A DNA stretch of 64,000 nucleotides from Melanocharis versteri (GCA_013397845.1 VZTG01007090.1:124001-188000); one strand, 5' to 3'. Counted from the first letter of the stretch, positions 39,830 through 54,800 are shown. Translations and numbers: made by a program. Notes: generated from the letters alone by a model not told the origin.

Positions 39830-41049
39830 CGAGTTTATACAGGAAACAGAAGATCCTTTTATGACTGAAAAAAATGTATAACAATGCATACATTGTAAAA
39901 ATGTATAACATATAGCAAATACTATCGGGTTGTACGGGGCCCAGAAGGAGAGATCAGCACCTTTCCAGCTGACTGAAAGAGTAACAAAGTGTTTCTGCTT
40001 CCTTCGTTTTCTAGCAAACAGGGGGTTTTTTAAGTTTTTTGGGAGATACTGACAGAAGTTTTCACACCTGTGTGATTGGTTTGGGATGGTCTCTGCTTTG
40101 CACAGCCTCTTTCAGTTTGGGCTTGGGGAAAATGAGGAATCCTGTGCTGAACTAAGCAGCCTTCTCAGCCCTCACCTGCTGGGTGGCTCCTAATGGAAAC
40201 ATGCCCTGGTTAAGGATTCACCACAGTTAGGGTAGATTCTAACTCAATTAGGTCTTTATTACTGACACATCTTTCCTCACATGTGTCTGACAACTGACTG
40301 CTCCTGCATTAACCTTTTGGATATAAGAAAATTTTAGGAGTAGCCCTTGACAAAGATGAATGAAAGCCCTGCCACTGGATTCAAGGCTGCATGAAACTAT
40401 TTCAGTTTCAGGTTTTGGAAGAAGTATGAATCTCATTTTACACTAATGAAATAGACTGGCACATGAGACCACACAAAACAGCTTCCACATTTGCATTACA
40501 AGCTCACCTTCTGGCTTTTGGTTTTGTACATCCAGGTCCATTCCATCCAAAATTACTGTGGGTGCTAAAAAGCCACACAAATCTACAGTAAATCTAAATG
40601 AAAATTTTCCTGATGTCCCTGAGACTGGAAACACCAACTTTCACATATGCTGTCTCTGGGAACTGCACAATTACATCAATTGACATTTCTAAGTTCTCTC
40701 TTGAAAACATCCTGAGGCTTTGAATGGGCAGTTTGGAACCCCACTGGACCTCTAAATGGCTGGGCAATAGTTTTAAAATATGTATTTGCCCAATGGAGTA
40801 TTAAAGTGTTTAGTGGTAATACATACTTGCTACTCAGGCATGCACCAGTAATAAGGTTTCTAATGAAAACATCTTTAACAAGTAATTTTGTTGTTAGGGT
40901 ACAGGAGCTATTTCTCAAGCACTCAGCTATATCAGTTTTATTTGCAAAGTATCAGCCTTAAGAGTTTACTCACCTCTCTTGTTCAAAATAAGCTATGTTT
41001 TTAATTCTAGAGTATGCAACAGACCTGTTATTGCACGAATCTGCTATTT

Positions 41050-41163
41050 TGGAACCCAACTGGACATGGTCTTGGGCAGATTGCTGAAGGTGACCCCAAA
41101 TGAGCTGGGGAGTTGATCCAGCCCATCTCCAGAGGTCCCTTCTGATGTCAGCTGTTCTGTGAC
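41050..41163 (+). mobile_element. CR1 LINE 3' end, diverged copy
   Basis: The order of motifs ggaacccaactggacatggt, ctgggggagttgatcc-like sequence, ccatctccagaggtcccttc and ctgttctgtgact follows the CR1 3' end. Several substitutions and a deletion suggest an older subfamily than the copy at 21770. Confidence 0.8.
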
Positions 41164-44100
41164 TTACAACTGCAGCTCATGCTTTCTCTCAGATTTCCCC
41201 TGATGAGTAGGAGAAGCTTACTCTTTGTATCCAAAAACCACCACCTTGCCCTGAGATCTTGCCAAAACCTCTCATTCATATTGTACTTATGCATAAATAC
41301 ACATAGCAATTAATCACATCTTCATACCACAGGATCTCAGTAATTTGTGATCATTCTATGCAATGTAGCACAGAATACTAAACAACAAAACAGTCAAACT
41401 TCCATTTTTCATTTAAGTGGCTCAAACTAGGCAATAAAATTAATTCTAATGTTTCTGAAACCACACGAGACTGACGGATGAACCTGCATTCACAGTTCGT
41501 CCAGACAGTAAGTCAGAAACATCTCTGCTGGGTATCATGTATGTTCTAACTCCTATGGATTTTATCACCAATGCCTTTCTGTACCAGAAACAGCCAGCAG
41601 TGCTCTCCTAGCTGTTTGGACTTTACCTTAAACATCACAATATTTGGTATTTTTCTTTAAACTACAGACAAAAATAGAACAACCTCTAGGTCCAATTTTT
41701 AAAGACTTCTTAATTTTCCTGTGTACAGAGACAATGTTTTTTAAAAGTAACTCTATTAAAGGACAAAATTTAGTTAGTGAACAAAAATCCCTCCCCAAAA
41801 CACAATCTTTGAGGCTTGATCATTTCAGTGCAGTGTTCATGTTTTTCAAGGCTTTAGTTCGACTGTGTGTAAGGCAACTAACCACATGCTGGAAGGTGGT
41901 ACGAAAGAAGCCTGAAGAAAAAACTGACCCTAGAAAAAGAAAAGGAACACAGTTTTTGTTCTGACAAGAAATTCTTCCCTTTTCCTTGCTGTAGTACACA
42001 GAGCAGGTTCTACAGGACATGCATGGACACATACCCTAAATACTTGGCATACCTTCCCCACCCTTCAGCAGGAAGGCAGCTCTCCAACTCGTGAGCTCAT
42101 GCAAAGCCACACAGTTCTAATTCCTAACGCGCTCTGGATAAGGAGCAGAGCACCACAGCTCAGGATGCTGCATTTCCCCTCAAGCACCTGCACACTCCCA
42201 CATCCAGGCTGTCCCCCAGCAGGGCTCACACAGACACATCTCCATCCTGTTCCTGAAACCTTCTACCCAGCAGTTCACCTAAGATTATTTCAATGGATTC
42301 TTACTAATTGTATTCAATTTATAGATTCAGCTTGTCAATTAAAAATTATTTTATGTGTGTTACTTTTTTTTAATTGCTGAGTGTCTGTTCATCCCTATAA
42401 ACATATGAGCACTTGTAAGCAACAAGTCCGTTCTCTTCCTGTTTTCTTCTACCAACAGATAAAGTTCATTGGTCTGTCTTCAATTATTTTTTCTTTTTCA
42501 AAAAAACCTGATTTTCCATTTATATTTATAAGGAGATAAATGGTGTCATTTTCCCACATACTTACAGTTCTAGAGGAAAAAAATTTAATGTGTGTTGTGT
42601 AACTTTAGGCCAAACTAAACTCTGAAATCAGTCTCAGAATCCTGATTTATCTCTTATGACCTTTAGGACAAAGAAGGCTGCAATCGACTTAGTGGGCTCC
42701 ACATAAGGCACAGAGGAGACAATATCTTTCCTTCATAAGGGGAGAAACACATTATTTGTGTATCTGTCAGCAACAAAATCAGGCATCTTCTCAGTTCTGA
42801 GGACTTTCTTTACAGTAGGTAAATCCACTGAATCTAGGAACTGCAACTGACTTGCATCTGTAACAACAAAATCAGCAACTCTACTGGTGAACTCACCTTC
42901 CATTCACATGTCCCTCAGTCATCCTTTCTTGCACACTGAGTTTCGTTGTTTCACAAGAGTTGACCGTTCTTTTGGGCTTTCCCGGGGTGCAGACCATGAG
43001 CCAGCAGTACAAGCACAAAGGCTTTCACATAACCCACAACATTTCCCTACCCTTCAATTAAATATATTTGAAAATACATTGTTATAGAATTCAAGAAAAT
43101 TTCAAATTCAAATGTTTTTAATAAGATTTGTTATAATACATATCTTTTTCTTTCCTTTTCTCTGAGCTAGACGAAACTTCATTAAATAACTTAAATATAT
43201 CAGCATCCCTGTTTTTTCCTTTTTACCAGAGAAGTAACAGACTAAGCCTGGCCACCTTAGCTCTGTGCTTCTCTTGCATGCAGACAGGCTTTCTGTACCA
43301 GCCCAGCACTTTTTTTTTTTTCCTAATTGCATGTGACTCTCTATCCCTGTCAGCAGAAAAAGGCCAACTGTGTGCATGCAGAAGTTGGAATTTCAGCAGT
43401 GATCCCTCCCACAGTGACCAAAAGCATCACTCTGGATCATCTCCCAGCAGCTCCTTTGCTGTGTTTGCAGCTGCTGCTGGAACTGCCATTCCCACAGCAC
43501 ATCTCGGCCACAGAGGAGCAGCACCTTCACTGGACACTGGCCAGAGCAGGAGCTGGGGCTTGGCAGCTCAGCCAGATGCCAACGGAGCTCCACGTTCTCC
43601 AGAAATCCAATTTTACACTGACCTAGTGAAATTGGGATTTCTCAAACACCCCACGAACATTTTCAAATGCTAATAAAGACAAAAAATGTATCTACATTAT
43701 AATTTTAGTTTGGACAAGGAATTTGCTTTTGATGCAAAACTCCTTCCAAAATCCCTACCGACCATTGTTAGCTCATACTGCCAAGCAATCCCTAAGCATG
43801 CAAATAGGATTTCTGCCAGATAACAAACATTAATCTGGAAGACACTCTCCTTCTGATAAATTCCATTTAGTTCAGGGGATCAGACCACAGCTGACCTAGA
43901 GAACAATATCCCAAAATGCATGCACTGTAAATATGGGTCCTCAACATTGCCTGTTTTCTATACAAAAATTCATGCTCCCAGTGCATGCAAACAAAGCCAA
44001 CATCATTATAGTATTGCTTTATGCAGAAATTATGCTGTGTTAAAATGATGAACACAGCCCTACATTAAACTTTTTAGTATGTTTCTTGGACTTTTTAAAA

Positions 44101-44400
44101 CAGACATAAGAAAACAGGAAATTCCCATCACAGTTTGAATTAATAATTTTTAAAATTCAGAACTAACCCATCTTCAAACAATACTTAACTTTACAAATTG
44201 GAATCTTTGTTCTACAGAAACTTTTATATACATCTAAATAACATTAGTTTAAAATATATACATTCATATTTTACAGATGACATGTTCTTGTCAGATAAGG
44301 CCTGATTTCTATTGATCATGAGAAACAAAGTCAAATGAAATAATAGTTGAAAAACTTTTGCTCAGATATTTTATGCAATAGATAATCACATAATCACTTG

Positions 44401-44463
44401 GATGATTAGATGGACTCAATGATCTCAAAGGTCTTTTCCAACCTACTTGATTCTGTGATTCTG
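44401..44463 (+). mobile_element. CR1 LINE 3' tail fragment
   Basis: The segment ggactcaatgatctcaaagg, then tcttttccaacctacttg, then attctgtgattctg is a typical CR1 terminus including the terminal ATTCTGTG repeat pair. The rest of the element is absent. Confidence 0.85.
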
Positions 44464-45551
44464 CAAAAGTTGAAAGACCCAAAACATTTGCATCCCTAGG
44501 ATAAGTATTTTCCAAGCCACAGAAATCTCAATCTATGAAGTTAAAATAATATTAACACTTTTTTTTTTAATGACTTCCTATGTCCCAAAATACCTTGGTG
44601 ACCTGCCCTTTCAGTGCCTTATTTGTACCAGCCCTGGGATGGGATGTGTAATGTTTGGGAAGGTCACCGTACTGCAGAATAGCTTCATATGTTACGAGCT
44701 GATTAAACACACAGGCTGTGTCACACGAACCGTGGCCAAAGCCCAGTAAGGTACAGTAATGCAATTACTGCTTTTACTGAAGTCTCACTGTGTGGGATGT
44801 AAGTGCAGGGACCTCTTGGGAGGCAGACTTCCACAAAAAAGATTACCATGAATAACCCTAAAAAAAGGTCTTTTAGGAAACAACATATTACTTATTTGTC
44901 CCCATGCCAACTCTGTCTCAAAAACTGACAAGAGGCAATAGTCTCAGAAGCAACGGGCCTGATTACAATTCACAGAAAAAGAAACACAGAAGAATGAGTT
45001 CACAGCCAAACAGGAAGATTAATAAAGTATCCCTTTGATAATAGCAGAACATGCCTATAATATCCATGTTTTCACAACCACTTGAATCTTATCTCAAGAG
45101 ATCCAATATCCCAGGCAGTAGAAAAATCCTTTTGAAACTTGGATTTGTTCTTACCAGCACAGTCTTTTCTTCTTTGAAAACTTAACACCTGCTTTCCAAT
45201 CTCTATTTGCAATTCAGACCCCTGTCCTGCGTGGTTCTGCTTTAACAGAGAGCGGAGGGCTCGCCTCTGGCATGTACAAGAGTATCAATCTTGCTAATAT
45301 GATTAGAAGCAGCTGTGAAGACAAATGTATACAGATTTTAAGCTGTCTGTGGTGTAGGTGCATATGCCCGTTGCCAACATACACAAATCCTCAGGCCATC
45401 GTATTTTCCCTGCAGTTGATGCCCGTGCTAACTAGATATAGAACACATGCTGCTTTCTCTTGGCCTTCCAAATTCAATATCCAGCAGTAACTGTGACCAA
45501 TAGCCAACATAAACAGGTGGTCTGATCAGAAAAATTTCCACTTTCATGTGA

Positions 45552-45671
45552 ATGCAATAAATATTTCAATAAGCACTTATGCAATAAATATTTATTGAAA
45601 TGTCAGGCTAAATTATCGCAAATTGCAATAATTTATTGAATAATTCAATAATTTAAATGCTGCAATAAACA
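45552..45671. repeat. Cluster of gcaataa repeats with a hairpin
   Basis: The 15-mer atgcaataaatattt occurs at 45552-45566 and again at 45579-45593. Perfect 10-bp inverted arms atttcaataa (45563-45572) and ttattgaaat (45592-45601) enclose part of it. Further diverged units (gcaataatttattgaataat, then gctgcaataaac) follow to about 45671. The cluster is not a simple microsatellite because unit spacing is uneven. Confidence 0.8.
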
Positions 45672-48120
45672 CCTTAATATGTACTGCAGTATAGTTTCAT
45701 AACTCATAAACTGACCAACATTTAGAATATATTATATGTGCTATACAAACATGCAGCACCTCCTCTGTATACAAACTCTACGCAAGCTTGCACACGCATA
45801 ATTCCTCAATTAAATGGGGGGGTTGGAGGGGATTTACCAGTGTATAAATAAGACTAACTGCTGTTAGGTTTAGACACATGGTTTTAAAATCTGTTTGTGC
45901 ACAGTTCAGTGAACTAAAAAACATATTTTAGTTCTGACTACTGGTAACTGTTTGTCTCTTTGTAAACACTCCTGTCATGAAAATGAATCTCAAATAAAAA
46001 GATATATCAGAGGCACACTTCACCAGAATTAATATCAACATGTAAGAATAAAAGTAAAAATTAATGTGTGCAAACAGTTTTGTCTGCATGGATTAGGCAG
46101 CATCCATAGAACTTGACAAATCAGCCTGATTTTGAAGTTCAAAGTATTTTTTAAGGCCTTGACCATATTTTTTGTTATTATTTGAATTTTGCAGGTCTTC
46201 AACACCAACCCACCATTCCTGTAATTTCATTTGGAAGCCAACGTGTTTTCCTTGAGTACTGAAGTAATTTCTGTGGCTGGGCAGTAGCAGCAAAAATACA
46301 AAATTACTGCTACTATTGGATAAGCCAGAGCTGACTTCACAGAACAGTGTGTATCAGAAAAGGGGCCAAAAGCAATTCCGTATCAAAAGATCATTCCGAT
46401 CCCCAAAATTTCCTGAAGAATAATGCTAAATGTGGGCTGGAGATTAAGATCTTGCTCCTGGCTATGCAGTGAGGGCAGGCATAGCTTCACGTACAGCACC
46501 AGGATCCCATTTCCTCTGTCTCAGCCCGGCGGGGCTGATGCCAAGCATGTTTACTGATGAATTCCCCATGCTCTGCAGCAGGCAGCACATGAACAAGATT
46601 TTCAACCTAAACTCAAACCCCTAATACTTTATACAGTTGGGGCTTGTTCTCCTTATAGAACGCACTAAGAAATGTTACATTTTGCTGTAATTGTAAACCA
46701 GGTAATGGTGAAATGCACTTGGGCTGGGCTGTACAAACATTCAGGAAGCTGGGCCTGCCCAATTTACCTGTGGGAATGAGCAACACATTGCACATTAGCT
46801 CCAGGACGTGTCTTTGGATTTGAAATAGGGAGGACTAAGGGATTGTCTGGACAAAAGAAGGATAAATCAGAGAGAAAGGGGAGGGAAGAAATCCAATATA
46901 ACAAGCAAAAAGTAATCCTTATTGCTCTGCAGTATCAGATCTAACCATGGTGCTAGAAAACCAACACTAACTAGAAGAAAGCTTATTAACGGTCACTAGA
47001 GAAAGCCAAAATTTTTTAAGCCTCAGACTCAGTTACTCTTCTCATAAGTGATGAAAGAAATAACTAGACTTCCCTTCCAAATATTTTTAAACTAAGCATA
47101 TATGGTATCAGTGACAGTCAGGCATAAACATCTGAAAATACTGTAACTATGTAATAAAGGATTAAGAATGTTCAGTAAAGTTGATATGGGTTTTGGATTA
47201 AGATCAAAATAAAACCCTCCAAACCAGGCCCAGAACCTAACTAATTAAAAGAAAAAGCAAACACTTGGCAGCAAGATTGTTAAATAATTGAAAACCTTCT
47301 CAAGGAGAATTGAGACCATTTAAACTCAGAAAATGAAGTTCTAAATACATAATGAAACTTATCCCTACTAATGTTCCATATGTTCATTGAGATAAAATGA
47401 ATGGATTTTTATTCTATGTGTTTGGCTGCTGAAATTCAGGTTTGATTAATGGACGAACACTGGGAATCACGTTCTCTCTCCTGCTCTTGGAACTCCGTGG
47501 CAACAACTGCTCCTGTGGCGAGAAACAACAGCCCTGTAGCAACAGCTCAGGGAACAGATCATTTTCTCAGACCTGCTGGGCTTGGTCTAAGGAAGAAACA
47601 GGGTTTAAAAAGGATACTCCTCTTCTGACCTGCTTTAACTGCCACAGTCAGTCCTGGCTGCAGCTGGCCCAGTAGAGCTGGCCACTTTCCTGGGCCACAT
47701 TCCATCATCTACACCACAACTGAATTTGCCAGTCTGTCTGCAGACAGATGTAACCATGCTGTATAAAACCCGAGGAATAGGAAAGTGCCTGGTATTTCTG
47801 CTTTCCCATGACAGCTTCTGTTCAGAATCAGGCTTTTTTTCTATTCAAATTACTTGGCATGTGCAAGAATCTCTTTTATATATTGTATTTTATATATCAT
47901 ATTTTCAGCACATTTTTCAATCTGGTTACAAATACAGTGGAGTCATTCAACTGACATTTTCCCCATTTTTTCAAAATTTTTAATTTCGTGAAAAGTGAAA
48001 TCTTTCCTCACAATATGTCTGTTTTGCTGAAGAGAGGGAAGTCAAAATCATTTTCATTTTCTCGTTTCACTTCAATGCTGAAACATCTTATTACACTGAA
48101 AAATAAAAAAAAACTTTGAC

Positions 48121-48170
48121 ATCATAATAATAATATAATTATACATATACACATATATATAAATACATTT
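48121..48170. repeat. AT-rich low-complexity sequence
   Basis: A run of AAT-type units followed by alternating ATACAT and ATAT steps; no function inferred. Confidence 0.8.
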
Positions 48171-51100
48171 AAGTTTTGACAATACTGATCCCAAATAATT
48201 TGATACTTAAAAATGTTTCATATTGCATGAAAATTTTCCCATTTTCAGTTTTTGTTCAAAGTTGGGATGAACACAAGTTGTCAAAATGTTAAACACTGCA
48301 ACAACACAGTGCAACCCTCTCCAGAAGACATACAGAGCAGACAAAGAATAAGTTGCATTACAGCTCACGCCAATTTTTACATAAACAATGACCTGTTGTT
48401 TGTTTAAGGATGCTTTGGCTCTCGTCAGTAATGTTAAAGCACCTCATATGCATTACAGAAAACTCATGAGATATAGAGGGCATTCGAAACTGAATCTTAC
48501 AGTCAGAATCTGGACAGAAAGATTAACTAACTTTCTCACAGCTAGATAGGAAACCTGTGCAAGCCTGAAATGCAGTTCTGCATCCCACCCTGCCTTCCCT
48601 GAGGATCCCAGTCAGTCCCAGTGCCTTATGCCACATCCCCACCAGTCCCAGCTCTCCGAGCTCAGGGCCAGCAGCCCTGCTCTGCCTTTCACCAGATCTG
48701 CGTTTGGTGCATTATTTATAATTTTAATACTTCAGTTGATCAAAGTAATGGACTAGATGTTGACTTTTTAGATGTTTTGGCAACATAGTTGGAGGAACTT
48801 GAAATTATTAAGCAGATGTTCTGTGCCATAACCGGGGGCTTGTTTTGCTCTAATGAGATGCAGTATTTGTTACAATGAAGGAAATTGCTTGTGGATTTGC
48901 CATAATGCATTTTACATACACTGGGTTACATTTATACTGGAGCAATGAAAAGAAAATATAGTAAAAGTCTACATTACTTTTCAGATCTGATGATGTCACC
49001 AGACTCATATTATTACATCTGAAAAAAGATCAAGCTTAACTTTTTGAGGTCTGTTTCTGTTTTTATACTTGATATCCACCTCAGTGGTGAAATGGGTCCA
49101 AACAGTTAGCTCTTTGTGATCTCTCTCCAGAGGAATCGCTGTACTATTGCAGCAGAACCAACTAGACTGTGCTGCACCTCAGTGTTTTTAGGCCTCTGAC
49201 TAAAATTATTCAGAAGCAGATCTCCTCCTTTTGTAGATATATGAGCAAATTTAATGCACAGTTTCTCTGGCTCTTTCAAATTCAATTTTAAATTTGTGGT
49301 GTTTGGATTTAAATTCAGAGTTATACAGTGCAATATGGAAAGCAAATTAACAAATTCACAAGTTGACTCGGTGGAAAAATGCCAGAGATTTGTATCAATC
49401 TGGGTGTAAGAGTGAGGACTGATCCAGAAAAATATTAACAAGAATTGTCTGTCCTTTATAAAAGACCTCAAACTGTGGCTTAGATATTTATTATGCACCA
49501 CGCTTATAAAGCTTCCAAGATGTCTAATGGAAACAGAGCACAATAGAAGCCAGTTCTGCTTTTCATTTTATATACTACCACTGGGAATCTCTTTCTTCTG
49601 ATGTTCATCCATATTATAAGTTTTTTCTTCACAGTGGGTTAGAGTTTCCTTGCTTTGAAAATTGTAATTCATCATAACAAGAAGGAATATCGAGCATATA
49701 TATAAACGCCAGTCCAACTACTTATACTCTCTAAATTGGCAAAATCTTTTTAATTCCCTTCATAACACTCAGCACTACCAAATAACTCCATCAAAACACT
49801 AACAGAACACTCCAGAGACACAGAAATGCCAACATTTAAATAATAATGTGCAGCACAGGCACCCACATTCATATTAATAAGTAGCCTCATTTTTCTAGCA
49901 AACAGTTATATCAGTGAGAGCTGTGAACTCTGCTCCTTTGACAGCCTGGGAGATGAAGTTGGAAATTGTCAATCTGAGGGCTCTTAAAGGAATGCCACAT
50001 TAAAAAACACACTGTAATACTTAATCCTTTTGACCCCTCTGTAGCAGTTTATCTTTACAACCTCTCATCCCTCCCCCCACTCTTAAAATCCTGCAGTGAC
50101 TTCAGACTAAGACTGAGCTCAGCCAGTCTCAGCCCTGAGCTGCAGCCACAGGAACTAACCCTGGCTTTCCTACACCACAAAACATCAAGTCTTCTCCCTC
50201 ACAGCCCACAGACAGTGGCTTTATCAGAATAAGACAGGCTTAAGCAAATGACTTTTACCTTGCATTTGTCACAGGCCAAAGCAGGGACACTAGCAGTTAG
50301 CACATTTCCAGGGTTAGTTTGTGTTAGGCAGCAGGAACTCACGGGCATGGCTGAAACTGCACCAGCAGGTGCTGGGACAGCCCCTCCAGCAGCCACCCTG
50401 GAAATGGCTACACCTGCAATTATGGCCTCACCTGAAGCACCCTGGATCTCTCACTTTGGGCAAAAATTGCTCATGTTTTAAGTGCCCTACACCATGTTTA
50501 AATGTCAAATACCAATAAGCCACCAACTAGGAAAACACAGCAGCAGCAGCCTTGCCAGATCTGAAACCTAATGTCTTCCAGACTTCAGCAGCTTCCTAAA
50601 AATTTCAACCAGCCACAACTTCTGATTTGTAACCTTGCACCATGATGCTGTTGGTAACTATGGCCAAAGGTTTTGGCCCCACTTTAGACTGACCCAAAAC
50701 TCAGTTTTAAAACCAAGAAATTAAAGTATTTAGAATGCTAATCAGTTAAAATCCAAAAATTTTAGTGGAACCAGAACTTGCATATCTACCCTTCCAGTAT
50801 ATGTAGGTGTTAATTTCTAAAACCCATATTATGCCATAGAAATTACATTAAGAAAATAGAATTTTACACCTAAATATTCCCAAAAGTGCAAGTTCTACTA
50901 CTGAGAGTATGCATAACGAATTTTTGAGTACACAAATGGAAACTGTGAACATAAATGTTTAGATTCACATTTGACTCTCTCTGAAGTTATTGCTTTCTTT
51001 CGTATTAGCTGAGACTGGAACGGGCTCAAAATGAACAAATTATAAGTGAAAAGTATCTTAATATGTAATTCTTTCAATATAATGTAGCATACTTAGAAGA

Positions 51101-51760
51101 AATCAGTCTTCCAAAGTAGATGGGAAAGAGTGTCTATTTACTAGGACCCCTTGAATAGTTCATTTCTCCATTTCTCTGTTATTTCAGTGTTTGGAGCTTT
51201 TTAGAACTAGAAAGACACATACTATTTTGACTTTCTAGGACAACTGTCAATACTTTAAAAGTTCAGTAGAATAAATATTTAATTTCTAGTCACCATTTTA
51301 ATTACTCAGGAACACATACAGTAAAACAAAAGACAGAGACATTTTGGGGAGGAGTGAAGAAGGAAAAGTACTTTGGTCTCTGAGATGGTCCTAAAGCACT
51401 TCTTTGTGTACTTGTAATTTGTCCACAGAACTAAAGAAGCGTCTGAATCCCATGTTTATGTCACTGTTTTCTGAGTCCCTGCTCACACACCCACCCAACA
51501 GAATCATGCCCAGACCCAGCAACAGCTCCCTGAACCTTTGAGCAGAGTAGAGGCTGCAGGTGCACTCTTTGAACTCATCATTTGCCAAAGAAACTGAACA
51601 TTTCTAGCGAGTTCCTGAGCTTCCATGGAATTATGTACATACCAATTCTCTGAAAACAAAGAAATGTGGATATTATCAGCCTGCAACAAAGCTCTTCAGG
51701 ATCAGACCTCAGTTCTGTTCACTTTTTTAGTTACATGTGGAATTTTCTTCTAAATTACCT

Positions 51761-51800
51761 CATCCAAAAGCCATTGAAGTGAATGGGAAAAACTCATGCT
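51761..51800. repeat. Fragment of cccattga-type palindromic fossil
   Basis: aaagccattgaagtgaatgg followed by gaaaaactcatgc shows the near-palindromic core ccattgaagtgaatgg with one mismatch and the usual A-rich flank. Confidence 0.5.
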
Positions 51801-54800
51801 AACATGAACAATTCTTATACCATTAGGACCTATAAAAAGTTATATTTATATTGCTTTTCTTTAACTTCAGCAGCAACCTGACTGGGAGCTCTGCAGCCTG
51901 CTACACACACAGCACCACATTAGGACAATTGCTCTTGGCTGGAATAGATAAATGTGAAAGCTTTTCTGAAATCAAACACATGGAAAATACTATGGAACCA
52001 TTTAAAACCTACTGATATGCATAACTGAAACAACAAGAACTATTTCCACACACTAGCTGTGGCAAAGATAGCATATTCACTTGATTTTTAAAACTGCAAA
52101 CTGTACAAGAAATGTGTTGAATAAATTTTTCATGCATTTAACAACAAAAATGGAACATGTCTTGATAATCCTTTGCTTAACTGCTGCCCTGTTTATTCAA
52201 TATTCCCCAAAGTTAATGCATAACATGTTAAAATGATTACAGTCTTGACCTTGTAGCTCCATTTTATTCTCCAGACTATTTCATAAATTTGGGAGATGGG
52301 GCAGGATCACTGGGGTTTGTGCAAGCAGTGCACACCTGCAAAACACTGTGAACCCCAAGTTTCCCCCCATTCTTGTCATCATACCACAAAAAATGGTTGT
52401 GCAGATCTGCATGACAAGGACTCCTAGGACTACAAACATGAAACTCATACAAAATTGTTTCCTTGTGAAGCTGTAAAGTACATCTGCTCAGAGCATCTGA
52501 TCCTGATGGCTCTGCTACAAAAGAAATCTATAACCAAACAGAACAGATATAGAATTCAGACTAAGACTCATTTTTTGTATCCCCAAAGAGATGTAGGAGT
52601 AAAGACAGGATGCCTTCTTTTCATTGGTGTTTTGCTATAAAGAATTCAAAGAAGTAAAAATTTTGATCCAACAGCAAAGGCAATTTTTTGAGTGAAATTT
52701 TGACTCTGAAGCTTAATGGAGGACTTTTCCCATGGACAACAGGAGTCAACAGACAATACCAGCAAACAAGACTAAAGCATCCCAAAGCACAGTACTCATT
52801 ATACAGTAACAGTAGCTTGGACACAGTAACCATCCACTACAGAGAGGGAGAAAGAACATAGTCAAGATCTTAATTTGCCCCCCTGTTCTCTCCCTTATCT
52901 TGGCAAATCCAACATACAAAAGATTGGGTGCTACAAAATGAAATTAGATTCCAAAAGATTTTTTTAATCCTCCCACTGTGTAGGACTATAAGTTACCACA
53001 CAACCTTTGGGAGAACTGACAGAAAAGAGGAATCAGCATTATCTTTTTTTCTTATTCCTACATGGCAGAGGTTTTGCTGCTGAGAAAGCTGTGCTTGGCA
53101 CAGGATCCAAAATGGAGGACACAGAAAAGATGGAGATCAACCCCCTGGAATTGCCAGGGCAGGTTAAATTCTCAAGGTATGTTAATTTAAAGCAACCTTG
53201 TTCTATGCTGATTTTCACTCCTGGATAATCACATCCATAACCACACCCTCTGATCCCTAGTAGACCTCTGTCTCCAAGGTATCCTCTTGCCCATCTTTAC
53301 ACAACTCAGACTGCTCCCCAAATAAAAGGGATCCAAATCCTCAGCTGTCCACTTGCAGCAAGTTTTAGGCTGTTCTGCACAACCACTGGACACAATGAAG
53401 CTATGTAAGAAGCACAGACAGATAAGGACAGATTTGATCACATGAACTCATATATTGTTGACTCATGTAGCCCTGATGATTACAGACCTTGCCTGACAGC
53501 CAAGTCAGACATTGAGGAAGCTGTGATAAAGCTACTAAGTACTTAATTGTTTTGTGGATCAAAGCATTCCATCTATTCCATTTTATGGAGTGGAGGTGTT
53601 TGTTTTTAATTCATTTCTGAATATTGGATGTCTGCATCTTGTTTCAAGGGACACCAATAGGTAAAACAGACAAATTTTATCAAAGTATCTGTACCAATCA
53701 CTGCCACACATGCTTTGCAAATCACAAATCTTCCCTCTACATTCGGTTCTAGCCTAAGAATCTTCAGTACCACACAATCTGCATACAATTTTGTTTCTAC
53801 ATCTGAGCCTGAAAGCCACAACATGCATCCTTAACTTTCTGCTCCAACCAAAAGAACTAAAAAGTGTGCTTTGAAATTAGGGCATAATGCTTCCTGGGAT
53901 ACTTCCCCAACTCACAAATAATGTAACTGAGCAGGAGGACAGTGTCTCTCTTACAGCAAACCTAGGCTACATTTATCTAAGCCCTGTAAGAACAGGACAG
54001 ATATGGCCTGTCTGCTCATCTCCTTTCTCTCACTTTCCTGTCTCACAAATACATTCTGTTTAGATGGTTTATCTTCCATTGCACTTTAGAGTGCCTTGAA
54101 TTTACAGCTGAATGATAACATTTGATGGATGTAATTTCCCATTTTCCTGAAGGCACTAACAAGCATTTCCAATTCTTGAGGCTCATCCAGGTGTCCATCT
54201 ATAAACACCCACTTCTCGCTCTCACCACTCTTAACCCACTTTCCCCTCCAAACAGCAAGTAGAAAAGTGAGGAATAAAGTATGCACAATGAATTAGAAAT
54301 ATTACATGTGGTGCATGTGATCTATTAATGGGAAATGGCTGATTTCAGTCACCAGAGCATGGTGGCCCTGCTTAAAATAGTACACTTAATAATACATATG
54401 CATTATTAATTATTGTAACAAACCACATAATCAAAGGTAAAGCCAGGTTCTAATATCACCTAGCTTCTTACAAATGCAAATCAAAACATGTATATTAATA
54501 AAATTATACAGAAAGAATAACTATAAAAGGTAAGTTGCCATGTGGAAGCACTAAGTTTCCATATACATATATATCTAAGCATATTTTTTTATTAAAGCAT
54601 TCTATAGAAGTAGGTACATATTTCAGTAATACACAGGATATTTACGATTTCCAGGTCAAGCTCAACACAACAGATGTTCAGGAAGCAGATTTATAGATGA
54701 AGTCAAAGAAATGCCTCAGATACTTTACCACAACCATACTTTTAAAACTGCAAACTTCCATCTGCTTTCTCTTGTGATCCATTCACAAACCAGCAATAAA

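Noticed and set aside
49106..49543. 145-codon open frame on the minus strand, the longest in the window
   Set aside because: AT-rich composition, no recognisable motif, no splice context; a frame of this length is not surprising in 64 kb of stop-poor AT sequence.
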